Assembly: GCF_005298075.1 (NCBI RefSeq)
Contig: NZ_SZZH01000003.1
Coordinates: forward strand, 682,001-746,000
Origin: Nakamurella flava
Lineage (GTDB): Bacteria; Actinomycetota; Actinomycetes; Mycobacteriales; Nakamurellaceae
DNA: 64,000 nucleotides
Direction of reading: 5' to 3'
Under the pieces are notes generated by a model. It did no database searches, was not told the origin of the DNA, and saw only the letters and a program-made list of their open reading frames with translations. The position numbers were made by a program, and so were the translations under genes. Shown piece after piece: positions 37,061-45,128 of this stretch; the first letter of the stretch is position 1; each line of letters opens with the position of its first letter.

Positions 37061-37183
37061 TCAGTCCCACGCCGTCTCGTCGGCCCCGTCCGGACCGATG
37101 TCCCGGCACAGGTGCACCGCGTAGGCCCAGACGGCGAAGACGAAGGCCGCGCCGAAGGTCGCCAGGTCGGACAGATGGATCAT
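37061..37183 (-). CDS. Small single-pass membrane protein
   Basis: A 40-residue protein starting MIHLSDLATFGAAFVFAVWA, then YAVHLCRDIGPDGADETAWD. Residues 8-24 form a hydrophobic segment and the rest is acidic. GGGGGAGCTC stands directly before the ATG, a strong ribosome site at short spacing. It is 141 bases beyond the truncated aldehyde dehydrogenase gene on the same strand and may be the last gene of that operon. No family recognised. Confidence 0.5.
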   Translation of the reverse strand: MIHLSDLATFGAAFVFAVWAYAVHLCRDIGPDGADETAWD

Positions 37184-37324
37184 GAGCTCCCCCGAGGATG
37201 GGTCCGGGTGGTCGCCGCGACCCGAACAGCGGGGCCGGGAGCGGCCGATGCTGTGGGCGACTTCAGTGAGCCAGCTCCCGATGACGCCGGTGTTACCCGG
37301 CGCTGTGATCCCGGCTACCCCGCT

Positions 37325-38233
37325 TTAGTAGCCCCCACCTCCGGCCAGCGAGACCGCGCCGGTGGGGTGCCAGACCGTCTTGTACTCGAGGAACGCGCGC
37401 AACCGGGCTGTGCCCGTCGGCACGAGCAGGCTCGTGCCGGCCGGGGGGACGAAGACCCGGGTCACGGTGTCGGCGGCCGCCCGCTCGGCGGCCACCCGCA
37501 GGTCGTGGTGCTCGGCCGCGGCGACACCGGTCAGATCGAGGGCGTTGACGTCGGCGTGCGCCGCGAGCACCGGCAACAGCTCGGCCACGTGCCCGGTCAG
37601 CACATTGACGACGCCACCGGGTAGGTCCGACGTGGCCAGGACCTCGGCCAGGGTGACGGCGGGCAGCGGTCGGTGCGCGTCCGCGACGACGACCACGGTG
37701 TTCCCGCCGGCGATGGCCGGGGCGATGACGTCGATCAGCCCCACCAGCGGGTCCGCCGGCGCGACGGCCCCGACCACCCCGGTGGGCTCCGGGGTGGTGA
37801 ACGAGAAGTACGGCCCGGCCACCGGGTTGGCGCTGCCGAACGCGACCGCCAGCTTGTCGGTCCAGCCGGCGTAGTGCACCAGCCGGTCGATCGCGGCGTC
37901 CACGGCCACCACCGGGTCCAGGGCGCCGGCGGCGTCCGGGCCGGCCGGTGCGGCGCGGAGCAACTCGACGAACTGCGCGCGCCGGCCCTCCAGCATCTCG
38001 GCGATCCGGTAGATCACCTGTCCGCGGTTGTAGGCGGTCTGGCGGGACCACCCGCCGAAGGCCTTGCGGGCGGCGCCGACGGCGTCGCGGACGTCCTTGC
38101 GGGAACCCTGGGCCACGTTCGCGGCGAACGCCCCGGTCGCATCGGTGACCGGGTAGGTCCGTCCGGACTCCGAGCGGGGGAACGCTCCGCCGATGTACAG
38201 CTTGTAGGTCTTGGCCACGCCGACGCGGGTCAT
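37325..38233 (-). CDS. Truncated aldehyde dehydrogenase-like protein lacking catalytic residues
   Basis: 302 residues, about 60% of a normal aldehyde dehydrogenase. It begins with KLYIGGAFPRSESGRTYPV and keeps the cofactor-binding half (VVGAVAPADPLVGLIDVIAPAIAGGNTVVVV), but the segment that should hold the GGK/catalytic Glu is replaced by DLTGVAAAEHHDLRVAAE and the domain with the catalytic Cys is absent. It ends in a short conserved-looking HPTGAVSLAGGGGY tail. The reading frame is clean and coupled (ATGA) to the full-length gene, so it looks selected rather than decayed. It may form a mixed oligomer with its neighbour. Confidence 0.82.
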   Translation of the reverse strand: MTRVGVAKTYKLYIGGAFPRSESGRTYPVTDATGAFAANVAQGSRKDVRDAVGAARKAFGGWSRQTAYNRGQVIYRIAEMLEGRRAQFVELLRAAPAGPDAAGALDPVVAVDAAIDRLVHYAGWTDKLAVAFGSANPVAGPYFSFTTPEPTGVVGAVAPADPLVGLIDVIAPAIAGGNTVVVVADAHRPLPAVTLAEVLATSDLPGGVVNVLTGHVAELLPVLAAHADVNALDLTGVAAAEHHDLRVAAERAAADTVTRVFVPPAGTSLLVPTGTARLRAFLEYKTVWHPTGAVSLAGGGGY

Positions 38234-39756
38234 CGGGCGTCTCCCGTCGGACTGCTCGATGGGTCGGGGGTTTGCGCTGGGCTGTCGTCGGAGGCCAGGT
38301 AGGCGGCCAGACCGGCGCGGCCACCCTCCCGGCCGAAGCCCGATTCCTGGTAGCCGCCGAAGGCCGCGGTCGGGTCGAAGCGGTTGAAGGTGTTGGCCCA
38401 CACCACCCCGGCCCGCAGCGCGCCGGCCATGCCGAGGATGCGGGAGCCCTTCTCGGTCCAGACACCGGCCGACAGGCCGTACGGCGTGTTGTTGGCCTTG
38501 GCGACCGCCTCGTCCGGCGTGCGGAAGGTGGACACGGTCAGCACCGGCCCGAAGATCTCCTCCCGGGCGATGCGCATCGAGTTGCCGACGTCGGTGAACA
38601 GTGTCGGCGGGAAGAACCAGCCCCGGTCGGGCAGCGGGCACGGTGACGTCCACCGGGTGGCGCCCTCGTCGTCGCCACTGGCCGACAGGGCGGTGATGCG
38701 TTCGAGCTGCTCGGCCGAGTTGATCGCGCCGACGTCGGTGTTCTTGTCCATCGGATCACCGACCCGTAGGGCGGTGACGCGCGCCCGGAGCCGGTCGACC
38801 ACCTCGTCGGCCACCGACTCCTGCACCAGCAGGCGCGACCCGGCGCAGCAGACGTGCCCCTGGTTGAAGAAGATCCCGTTGACGATGCCCTCGACGGCCT
38901 GGTCGAGCGGCGCGTCGTCGAAGACGATGTTCGCCGCCTTGCCGCCGAGTTCGAGGGTCAACCGTCGGCCCGTCCCGGCCAGGGCGCGCTGGATCTGGCG
39001 ACCGACCTCGGTGGACCCGGTGAACGCGACCTTGTCGAGGCCGGGGTGCGCGGCGAGAGCTGCTCCGACATCGCCCGCACCTGGGACGATGTTGACCACG
39101 CCGTCGGGCAGTCCCGCGTCGGCGATGATCTCGGCCAGCACCAGCGCGGTGAGCGGGGTCGTCTCGGCCGGTTTGAGCACCACGGTGTTGCCGCAGGCCA
39201 GGGCCGGGGCGATCTTCCAGGCCGCCATCAGCAGCGGGAAGTTCCAGGGGATGATCTGCCCGGCCACCCCCAGTGGCCGCGGCGCCGCGCCCAGCCCGGC
39301 GTGGGCGAGTTTGTCGGCCCAGCCCGCGTAGTAGAAGAAGTGCGCCGACGCCGTCGGGACGTCGACGTCCCGGGATTCGCGGATCGGCTTGCCGTTGTCG
39401 AGGGTCTCGACGACCGCCAGTTCACGGGCCCGTTCGGCGATGCCGCGGGCGATCCGGAACAGGTACTTGCCCCGCTCCAGGCCGGGCATCCGCGACCACA
39501 CGTCGTCGTAGGCCCGCCGGGCGGCGGAGACGGCGTCGTCGATGTCGGCCGCGGCGCCGAGCGACACGGTGGCCAACGGTTCCTCGGTGGCCGGGTTGAC
39601 GGTCTTGACGTCCTCGCCGCGGCCGTCGACGAACCGGCCGCCGATGAACGGCCGGTACCGCTCGGCCACCCGCCCGATGGCCGGCGACTCCGGCGCGGGG
39701 GCGTATTGCCAGTCGATGGCCGGCGTGGCGACGGTCGCGGGCTGTGCTGGGGTCAT
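38230..39756 (-). CDS. Aldehyde dehydrogenase (NAD(P)+-dependent)
   Basis: 508 residues. The catalytic residues are visible: LTLELGGKAANIVF (Glu) and FFNQGHVCCAGSRLL (Cys), with IPWNFPL in the cofactor site and KVAFTGSTEVG. Likely oxidises acetaldehyde or a related aldehyde released by DeoC, whose gene is five bases upstream. A 4-base overlap links it to the truncated paralogue. Start at 39756 gives a normal N-terminal lead. Confidence 0.92.
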   Translation of the reverse strand: MTPAQPATVATPAIDWQYAPAPESPAIGRVAERYRPFIGGRFVDGRGEDVKTVNPATEEPLATVSLGAAADIDDAVSAARRAYDDVWSRMPGLERGKYLFRIARGIAERARELAVVETLDNGKPIRESRDVDVPTASAHFFYYAGWADKLAHAGLGAAPRPLGVAGQIIPWNFPLLMAAWKIAPALACGNTVVLKPAETTPLTALVLAEIIADAGLPDGVVNIVPGAGDVGAALAAHPGLDKVAFTGSTEVGRQIQRALAGTGRRLTLELGGKAANIVFDDAPLDQAVEGIVNGIFFNQGHVCCAGSRLLVQESVADEVVDRLRARVTALRVGDPMDKNTDVGAINSAEQLERITALSASGDDEGATRWTSPCPLPDRGWFFPPTLFTDVGNSMRIAREEIFGPVLTVSTFRTPDEAVAKANNTPYGLSAGVWTEKGSRILGMAGALRAGVVWANTFNRFDPTAAFGGYQESGFGREGGRAGLAAYLASDDSPAQTPDPSSSPTGDAR

Positions 39757-39761
39757 CGCTC

Positions 39762-40775
39762 TCAATCCAGGGTGATGTAGTCGGCGGCGCTGTAGTGACC
39801 GTCGGTCTGGGTGCGCCGCTGCAGCAGCAGGTCGTTCAGCAGTGACGACGCCCCGAACCGGAACCAGTACGGGCTCAACCATTCCGGGCCGGCGATCTCG
39901 TTGACCGCCACGAGGTGACGGATGGCGTCCTTGGTGGTGCGGATGCCGCCGGCGGGTTTGACCGCCCGCTGCTGGCCGGTCCGGTCGCGGAAGTCGCGGA
40001 CCGCCTGCAGCAGCACCTGGGTGGTGGGCAGGGTCGCCGCGGGGGACACCTTGCCGGTGGAGGTCTTGATGAAGTCCGCCCCGGCGAGCAGGGCCAGCCA
40101 GGACGCCCGGCGGACGTTGTCGTAGGTGGCCAGCTCGCCGACCTCCAGGATCACCTTCAGGCGTGGTCCGGGGCCCGGGGCGGCGTCACAGAGCTGCTTG
40201 ACGGCGACGACGTCCTCGAAGACCCGCCCGTACCGGCCGGCCAGGAACGCGCCCCGGTCGATGACCATGTCGATCTCGGTGGCGCCGGCGTCGATGGCGA
40301 CCTGGGTGTCGGCCAGCCGGACGGCGCGGCTGGTGCGGCCGGTGGGGAAGGCGGTGGCCACGGACGCGATGCCGATCCCGGACCCGGCCAGCGCGTCGAC
40401 CGCCACCGGGACGAGGTCGGGGTAGATGCAGACGGCCGCCACCGTCGGGGTGTCCGGGCGTCCCGGGTCCGGGCGCCGCGCCTTGGCGCACAGGTTGCGG
40501 ACCTTGCCCGGCGTGTCCGCCCCCTCGAGCGTGGTCAGGTCGACCATGGCGATGGCCAGGTCGATGGCCTGCCGCTTCGCGTCCTTCTTGATCGACCGGG
40601 TGGCCAGCGTGGCCGACCGGGCCTCCAGCCCGACCGGGTCGACCCCGGGCAGACCGTGCAGGAAGCGGCGCAGGGCGGCCTCGTCGGCGACCGCGTCGGC
40701 CAGCGAGGAGTCGAGGATGGTGCCCGCCCCCGGGCCGGTGGGCAGTGGCGGAGCGGCTGTGCTCATGGGGGCCAT
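39762..40775 (-). CDS. deoC: Deoxyribose-phosphate aldolase
   Basis: 337 residues, of the longer class (short DeoC proteins have about 220). The Schiff-base Lys is in GADFIKTSTGKV and the second active-site Lys in RAVKPAGGIRT. It cleaves deoxyribose-5-phosphate to glyceraldehyde-3-phosphate and acetaldehyde; the aldehyde dehydrogenases that follow would remove the acetaldehyde. Start is 40775 or 40766; neither has a strong ribosome site. Confidence 0.94.
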   Translation of the reverse strand: MAPMSTAAPPLPTGPGAGTILDSSLADAVADEAALRRFLHGLPGVDPVGLEARSATLATRSIKKDAKRQAIDLAIAMVDLTTLEGADTPGKVRNLCAKARRPDPGRPDTPTVAAVCIYPDLVPVAVDALAGSGIGIASVATAFPTGRTSRAVRLADTQVAIDAGATEIDMVIDRGAFLAGRYGRVFEDVVAVKQLCDAAPGPGPRLKVILEVGELATYDNVRRASWLALLAGADFIKTSTGKVSPAATLPTTQVLLQAVRDFRDRTGQQRAVKPAGGIRTTKDAIRHLVAVNEIAGPEWLSPYWFRFGASSLLNDLLLQRRTQTDGHYSAADYITLD

Positions 40776-40933
40776 CGTAGGGCGGAGCTCCGACAGGCTG
40801 CCCCGAACGGGGTGTGACCAGGACTTTCGCCCGGCGGGGCACCGGGGCCGTGCCTATTCTTCGACCATCCGGTCGGCCCGGTGGTCGGGCAGTGCTGTCC
40901 CGTGACAGCCGCCGGGGTTCGAGGGGGACCACG

Positions 40934-41569
40934 ATGACGGCGGTCGACGATCTGCTCGGGCAGTTGCCCATGGGCGAACTGGCGAACAAGCTCGGGGTGG
41001 ACGAGGCGACGGCCGAACAGGCGGCCAAGACCGCGCTGCCGACGCTGCTGGCGGGCCTGCAGGCCAACGCCGAGGACCCGGCCGGCGCCCAGTCGCTGGA
41101 ATCCGCGCTGGCCCAGCACCAGGACAGCTCGCTGCTCGACGGCGGCGTCAGCCTGGACCAGGTCGACGAGGCGGACGGCGAGAAGATCGTCGGCAACGTC
41201 TTCGGCGACAAGAAGTCGGAGGTCGTGAACGCGCTCGGTGGTCTCGGTGGGCTCGGCGGCGGGGACGGCGGCGGGGACGGCGGCGGGCAGTCCGGGTTGA
41301 TCAGCAAGCTGCTGCCGATGCTGGCCCCGATCGTCATGGCCTACCTGGCCAAGCAGTTCTTCAACAAGGGTCAGGGCGGCGAGGGGTCCGCGGACGGTGG
41401 CGGGCTCGCCGGGATGCTGGGCGGTCTGCTCGGCGGCGGGTCCGGGGGAGCCGGCGGCGGGGGACTCGGGGGAATGCTCGGCGGTCTGCTCGGTGGCGGC
41501 GGTTCCGGGGGTGCCGGCGGCGGTCTCGGCGGCATGCTCGGTGGTCTGCTGGGCGGCGGCAAGCGCTGA
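40934..41569 (+). CDS. DUF937 protein with glycine-rich repeat tail
   Basis: 211 residues. The N-terminal 100 residues resemble DUF937 (DDLLGQLPMGELANKLGVDE ... GGVSLDQVDEADGEKIVGNVFG). A hydrophobic segment (LLPMLAPIVMAYLAKQFF) follows, then three copies of a GGxxGMLGGLLGGG unit separated by GSGGAGGG. Start is the ATG after GAGGGGG. No signal peptide. Function unknown; the tail suggests a self-assembling or membrane-associated protein. Confidence 0.78.
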   Translation: MTAVDDLLGQLPMGELANKLGVDEATAEQAAKTALPTLLAGLQANAEDPAGAQSLESALAQHQDSSLLDGGVSLDQVDEADGEKIVGNVFGDKKSEVVNALGGLGGLGGGDGGGDGGGQSGLISKLLPMLAPIVMAYLAKQFFNKGQGGEGSADGGGLAGMLGGLLGGGSGGAGGGGLGGMLGGLLGGGGSGGAGGGLGGMLGGLLGGGKR

Positions 41570-41595
41570 CCCTGCTCGACCCACGACAGACACCG

Positions 41596-41629
41596 CCGGC
41601 GCCGGACGAGACCTCTCGTCCGGCGCCGG
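41596..41629. terminator. Bidirectional terminator
   Basis: A perfect 15-base stem (41596-41610 with 41615-41629) and a four-base loop between convergent genes. Confidence 0.85.
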
Positions 41630-41657
41630 TCGTGTGCTGACGGTCGATGCCCGGGCA

Positions 41658-42107
41658 TCAGTCGATCGGGGCCGGCTCCAGCAGCCAGACGGGGATCTGC
41701 CGATCGGTCTTGGCCTGGTACTCGTTGTACGTGGGGAAGACGGCCGCGGCCCGGTCCCACCACTCCTGCCGCTCGGCGCCCTCGAGTTCACGCACCCGGC
41801 CGTCGACGATCGTCGCGCCGTCCTGCACGCTGACCCGCGGGTCGGCCCGCAGATTGGCGTCCCACTCCGGGTTCTCGGGGGCACCACCCTTGGACGCGAC
41901 CAGGACGTAGCGGCCGTCGTGCTCGGCCCGCATCAGCGGCACCTTGCGCAACTTGCCGGACTTGCGGCCGTACATGGTGAACACCACGACGGGCAGTCCG
42001 GTGTCGAGCAGGGTGTTGCCCTGCTGGCCGTTCGAGGATTCGTAGAGCTCGACCTGTTCACGCACCCAGGCCGACGGGCTCGGTTCGTACTCACCGGTGA
42101 GAGGCAT
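41658..42107 (-). CDS. F420-dependent nitroreductase-family (Ddn-like) protein
   Basis: 149 residues of the deazaflavin-dependent split-barrel family. TMYGRKSGKLRKVPLMRAEHDGRYVLVASKGG, split across strands 2-3, holds the G-R-x-(S/T)-G-x-x-R-x-x-P(L) signature that binds the F420 phosphate. NPEWDANLRADPRV is the other family motif. Reduces quinones or other hydrophobic substrates in relatives. Start at 42107 with GGAGGG just upstream. F420 use points to an actinobacterium. Confidence 0.88.
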   Translation of the reverse strand: MPLTGEYEPSPSAWVREQVELYESSNGQQGNTLLDTGLPVVVFTMYGRKSGKLRKVPLMRAEHDGRYVLVASKGGAPENPEWDANLRADPRVSVQDGATIVDGRVRELEGAERQEWWDRAAAVFPTYNEYQAKTDRQIPVWLLEPAPID

Positions 42108-42120
42108 GCCCTCCACGGTA

Positions 42121-42138
42121 GGCCGTCGACCGACGGCC
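42121..42138 (-). terminator. Short hairpin between the esterase and nitroreductase genes
   Basis: Seven-base perfect stem (42121-42127 with 42132-42138) directly after the esterase stop. Weak as a terminator. Confidence 0.35.
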
Positions 42139-42145
42139 GGGCCGG

Positions 42146-43231
42146 TCAGTCGGCGGTGTGCCGGCCGACGAAGGCGGCGATGTCGGCGAAACAGGTGCGG
42201 GCGTCGGCCAGGTCCAGGTGGAACTGGTATTCGTGCGGCAGCCGGGGGGTGTGGTCGTCCGGGAAGAAGCGGGTCTGCACCGGCACGCCGAGTTCGTGCA
42301 GCCGGTCGACCAGGGCCCGGGACGACGGCAGCAGCGGATCGGCATTGCCAGCGGTCACGAACGTCGGCGGGAAGGCGTCGGTGGCCCGGGCGGCGACGTC
42401 GAGCTGCTCGATCCGCGGGTCGTCGGGTCGCACGGGCCCGGCCAGATAGGCGCGGCTGACCTGGTCGCCGGCGAAGCGGACGACGGCCGGCGCGGGCATG
42501 CCGTGCGGGAGTACGAACAGCCCGCAGCACAGCACGATGGCCCGGAGGTGCTCGGCCGGCAGCGGTACGGGGACGCCGATGTCGTCGGCCAGACCCGGTG
42601 TGGTGACCACCTCGGTGAGCTGCCCGGCCAGCTGGGCGCCGGCCGAGTCGCCGGCCAGCACGACCCGGGTCGCGTCCAGCTCCCAGCGGTCCGCCTCCCG
42701 GCGGAGGAAGGCGAGCGCGTCGGTCAGCTGACGGATGGCCGTCGGGTAGGACCGGCGGGGTGGGACCGAGTAATTGACCCCGACGCAGACCGCCCCGGTG
42801 ACGGCGGCGAGGGCCCGCAGGTAGGGCGCCACGTCGGACTTGTCGCCGGAGACCCATCCGCCGCCGTGCACCCAGACCAGGACCGGGCGCCCCGTCGAGG
42901 GCCCGGTCGTCGCCGGTTCGAACACGTCGAGCCGCTCGTCGCGATCAGGGCCGTAGGCGACGTCCAGGTGATCGGTGACGGTCGGCACCGCCTGTCGCCG
43001 GCCGGTCTCCGGATCGGCGAACAGGGGACCGTCGATCCCGGCCTGCATCGCCGCCCGGGTGCGGGCCGCGCCCTTGGTGAAGGCGAACCGGATGAGGGCG
43101 ACCGTCGGACGCGGGGTGAGGAGCACCGCCGCGAACGTCGACACCGGCACCAGCGCGAGCCCCACCGCGACGGCGGCGCCGCGGCCGACCCGCCCGAACA
43201 CCCGGCCGGTGGTGCGGTCACTGCGACCCAT
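42146..43231 (-). CDS. Alpha/beta hydrolase (hormone-sensitive lipase family esterase)
   Basis: 361 residues. An N-terminal hydrophobic stretch ([21 protein letters not shown]) is a membrane anchor or signal. The oxyanion motif is [12 protein letters not shown], the nucleophile [12 protein letters not shown], the acid GNADPLLP and the histidine [15 protein letters not shown] plus GDSAG define the HSL/carboxylesterase group. GAGGAGAG precedes the ATG. Divergent from upp with a 70-base gap. Substrate unknown. Confidence 0.87.
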   Translation of the reverse strand: MGRSDRTTGRVFGRVGRGAAVAVGLALVPVSTFAAVLLTPRPTVALIRFAFTKGAARTRAAMQAGIDGPLFADPETGRRQAVPTVTDHLDVAYGPDRDERLDVFEPATTGPSTGRPVLVWVHGGGWVSGDKSDVAPYLRALAAVTGAVCVGVNYSVPPRRSYPTAIRQLTDALAFLRREADRWELDATRVVLAGDSAGAQLAGQLTEVVTTPGLADDIGVPVPLPAEHLRAIVLCCGLFVLPHGMPAPAVVRFAGDQVSRAYLAGPVRPDDPRIEQLDVAARATDAFPPTFVTAGNADPLLPSSRALVDRLHELGVPVQTRFFPDDHTPRLPHEYQFHLDLADARTCFADIAAFVGRHTAD

Positions 43232-43301
43232 GGCTCTCCTCGGGGACGGGACAGGCTTTGATAGACGGCGGGACCGTCGGCGTCGACCGGCGGACCTGTC
43301 C

Positions 43302-43997
43302 ATGACCGACGGTAGAAAGCAGGACTCCTTGGCCAGCCATCTCGCGCCGCACGAGATCCCCGCCGATCTCGACATCATCGTCGTGGACCATCCGCTGGCA
43401 GCGGCCCGCCTGTCCACCATGCGTGACGCCCGGACGGACAACAGCGCATTCCGGACGGCGCTGCGCGAACTCACCCTGATGCTGATCTACGAGGCGTCCC
43501 GCACCCTGCAGGTCCAGTACGTCCCCATCCACACCCCGGTCGCCCGGACGAACGCCACCCGGCTGAGCAACCCGCCGCTGCTGGTGCCGGTGCTGCGGGC
43601 CGGTCTGGGCATGGCCGACCAGGCCCACGCGCTGATCCCCGAGGCGCAGATGGGTTTCGTCGGCCTCGCCCGCAACGAGGAGACCCTCCAACCGACGCCG
43701 TACATGGAGTCGCTGCCCGAGTCCCTGGCCGGACGACCCGTCTACGTCCTCGACCCGATGCTGGCGACCGGCGGTTCCATGGTGCACACCATCGAACTGC
43801 TCAACGCCCGGGGCGCCACCGAGGTGACCGCGATCTGCACCCTGGCGGCACCGGAGGGTCTGCGCACCCTGGCCGACGCGAAGCTCGGCGTCCGCGTCGT
43901 CACCGCGTCCGTCGACGAACGCCTCAACGACTCCGGTTACATCGTCCCGGGTCTGGGGGACGCGGGGGATCGGCAGTTCGGTCCGCCCGGACACTGA
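43302..43997 (+). CDS. upp: Uracil phosphoribosyltransferase
   Basis: 231 residues. PRPP-binding motif [17 protein letters not shown] and the uracil-binding [15 protein letters not shown] close the protein. It recycles uracil released by DeoA to UMP. ATG at 43302 gives an N-terminus about 20 residues longer than Escherichia coli Upp; a later start is possible. Confidence 0.95.
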   Translation: MTDGRKQDSLASHLAPHEIPADLDIIVVDHPLAAARLSTMRDARTDNSAFRTALRELTLMLIYEASRTLQVQYVPIHTPVARTNATRLSNPPLLVPVLRAGLGMADQAHALIPEAQMGFVGLARNEETLQPTPYMESLPESLAGRPVYVLDPMLATGGSMVHTIELLNARGATEVTAICTLAAPEGLRTLADAKLGVRVVTASVDERLNDSGYIVPGLGDAGDRQFGPPGH

Positions 43998-44102
43998 GAC
44001 GCTGCAACCTCTCGCCCCGTCGGCTCCGTCTTCGCCTGAGCAGGGGCCCGGCCAGGTCGAGGGGTGCCGGCCTGCCCGGGTCGTCGTCGCCGGGAGGTGG
44101 TC

Positions 44103-44609
44103 GTGCCGCTCGTCGCGGGTTCCCGCCGGCGGACGCCGGTGGCGGTGGTCGTCGTGTGCAGCGCCCTGCTGGCCGCTTGCCACACGCCGGCGTCCACGCG
44201 CCCGCAGACGATGACCGACAGCGGCCAGTTCGCGGCACTGCAGGGCACGCGCTGGCAGTCCGCGACGTTGCCTGACGGTTCGAGTCCGGTTGCCGGGCTG
44301 GAGATCTGGTGGGAGGTCGCGGGCAGCGATCTCACCGCTTCCCGGGGGTGCGCGGCGACCTACGGGCCGGTCGACATCGTCGGCGGCCGCCTGATTCTGG
44401 GCAACCGGGTGACCCCCGCCGTCGGCTGCGGGCCGGAGGTTGATCGCGAGGCTCAGCAGTGGGCGGACATGCTGGCGTCCGGCCCGGAGATCCTCGTCGA
44501 TCTCGGAGCCTCACCACCCGCGGTCGTGCTCGACAACGGTTCTCATCGGATGACGTTCACCCCGGCCCCGCCGGCCGGGATCCGGTCCGACAGCGTTCCC
44601 ACCGGCTGA
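44103..44609 (+). CDS. Lipoprotein with META/HslJ-like domain (paralogue 1)
   Basis: 168 residues. Basic start, hydrophobic VAVVVVCSALLAAC lipobox, then a small domain: GTRWQSATLPDGSSPVAGLEIWW as in META-type domains, GCAATYGP, and VVLDNGSHRMTF at the end. GTG at 44103 follows CGGGAGGTG. Anchored to the outer face of the membrane. Its immediate neighbour is a paralogue. Confidence 0.72.
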   Translation: MPLVAGSRRRTPVAVVVVCSALLAACHTPASTRPQTMTDSGQFAALQGTRWQSATLPDGSSPVAGLEIWWEVAGSDLTASRGCAATYGPVDIVGGRLILGNRVTPAVGCGPEVDREAQQWADMLASGPEILVDLGASPPAVVLDNGSHRMTFTPAPPAGIRSDSVPTG

Positions 44610-44645
44610 CGTGGCGTTCGAGCGACCCGTGGGGAGGGGACTGCG

Positions 44646-45128
44646 GTGACCACACCACTGGCGAGACGAGTGGCGACGGCCGGCCTCACGGCCGTGCTGC
44701 TCGCCGGCTGCACCCTCGGGGCTGATCCACCCAGCCCGCCGGTCGACGATCAGTCGCTGCTCGCCGCCCTGCGGGACGTCCGCTGGCAGTCCGATGCGCT
44801 CCCCGACGGCTCCGCCCCGGCGCCCGGGATGGACGTGTGGTGGGAGGTGAGGGGAACGAACCTGGTCGCGTCGACCGGCTGCGCGGGGGCGGCCGGACCG
44901 ATCTCGATCGTCGCCGGTCGGATGAATCTCGGCGGCATGGCCGGCCCGGCCGTCAGTTGCGGCACGGTCGTCGACCGACAGGCCGAACAGTTCCAGCAGA
45001 TGCTCAGGTCCCGTCCCGCTGTCGCCGTCGACGATGCCGCGGGACAACGTTCGGTCGTGCTGGACAACGGCCTGAACCGGATGACCTTCGTGCCGGTGGC
45101 CTCCGACGGTGCCCCGCCGACGCGCTAG
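44646..45128 (+). CDS. Lipoprotein with META/HslJ-like domain (paralogue 2)
   Basis: 160 residues. Signal with lipobox AVLLAGC. The mature part repeats the features of the upstream paralogue: DVRWQSDALPDGSAPAPGMD, STGCAGAAGP, VSCGTVVDRQAEQF and VVLDNGLNRMTF. Its TAG stop overlaps the TAG stop of the converging phosphohexomutase gene (bases 45125-45128, CTAG). The two lipoproteins are a tandem duplication of unknown function. Confidence 0.72.
   Translation: MTTPLARRVATAGLTAVLLAGCTLGADPPSPPVDDQSLLAALRDVRWQSDALPDGSAPAPGMDVWWEVRGTNLVASTGCAGAAGPISIVAGRMNLGGMAGPAVSCGTVVDRQAEQFQQMLRSRPAVAVDDAAGQRSVVLDNGLNRMTFVPVASDGAPPTR

Noticed and set aside
36887-37624. Plus-strand frame of 245 codons spanning the fprA-deoC operon gap
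   Set aside because: Runs through the long hairpin and antisense to the truncated dehydrogenase; no ribosome site; low-complexity product.
41401-41566. Short repeats resembling a CRISPR array or VNTR
   Set aside because: They encode an in-frame glycine-rich protein repeat; no spacer of constant length and no cas genes.
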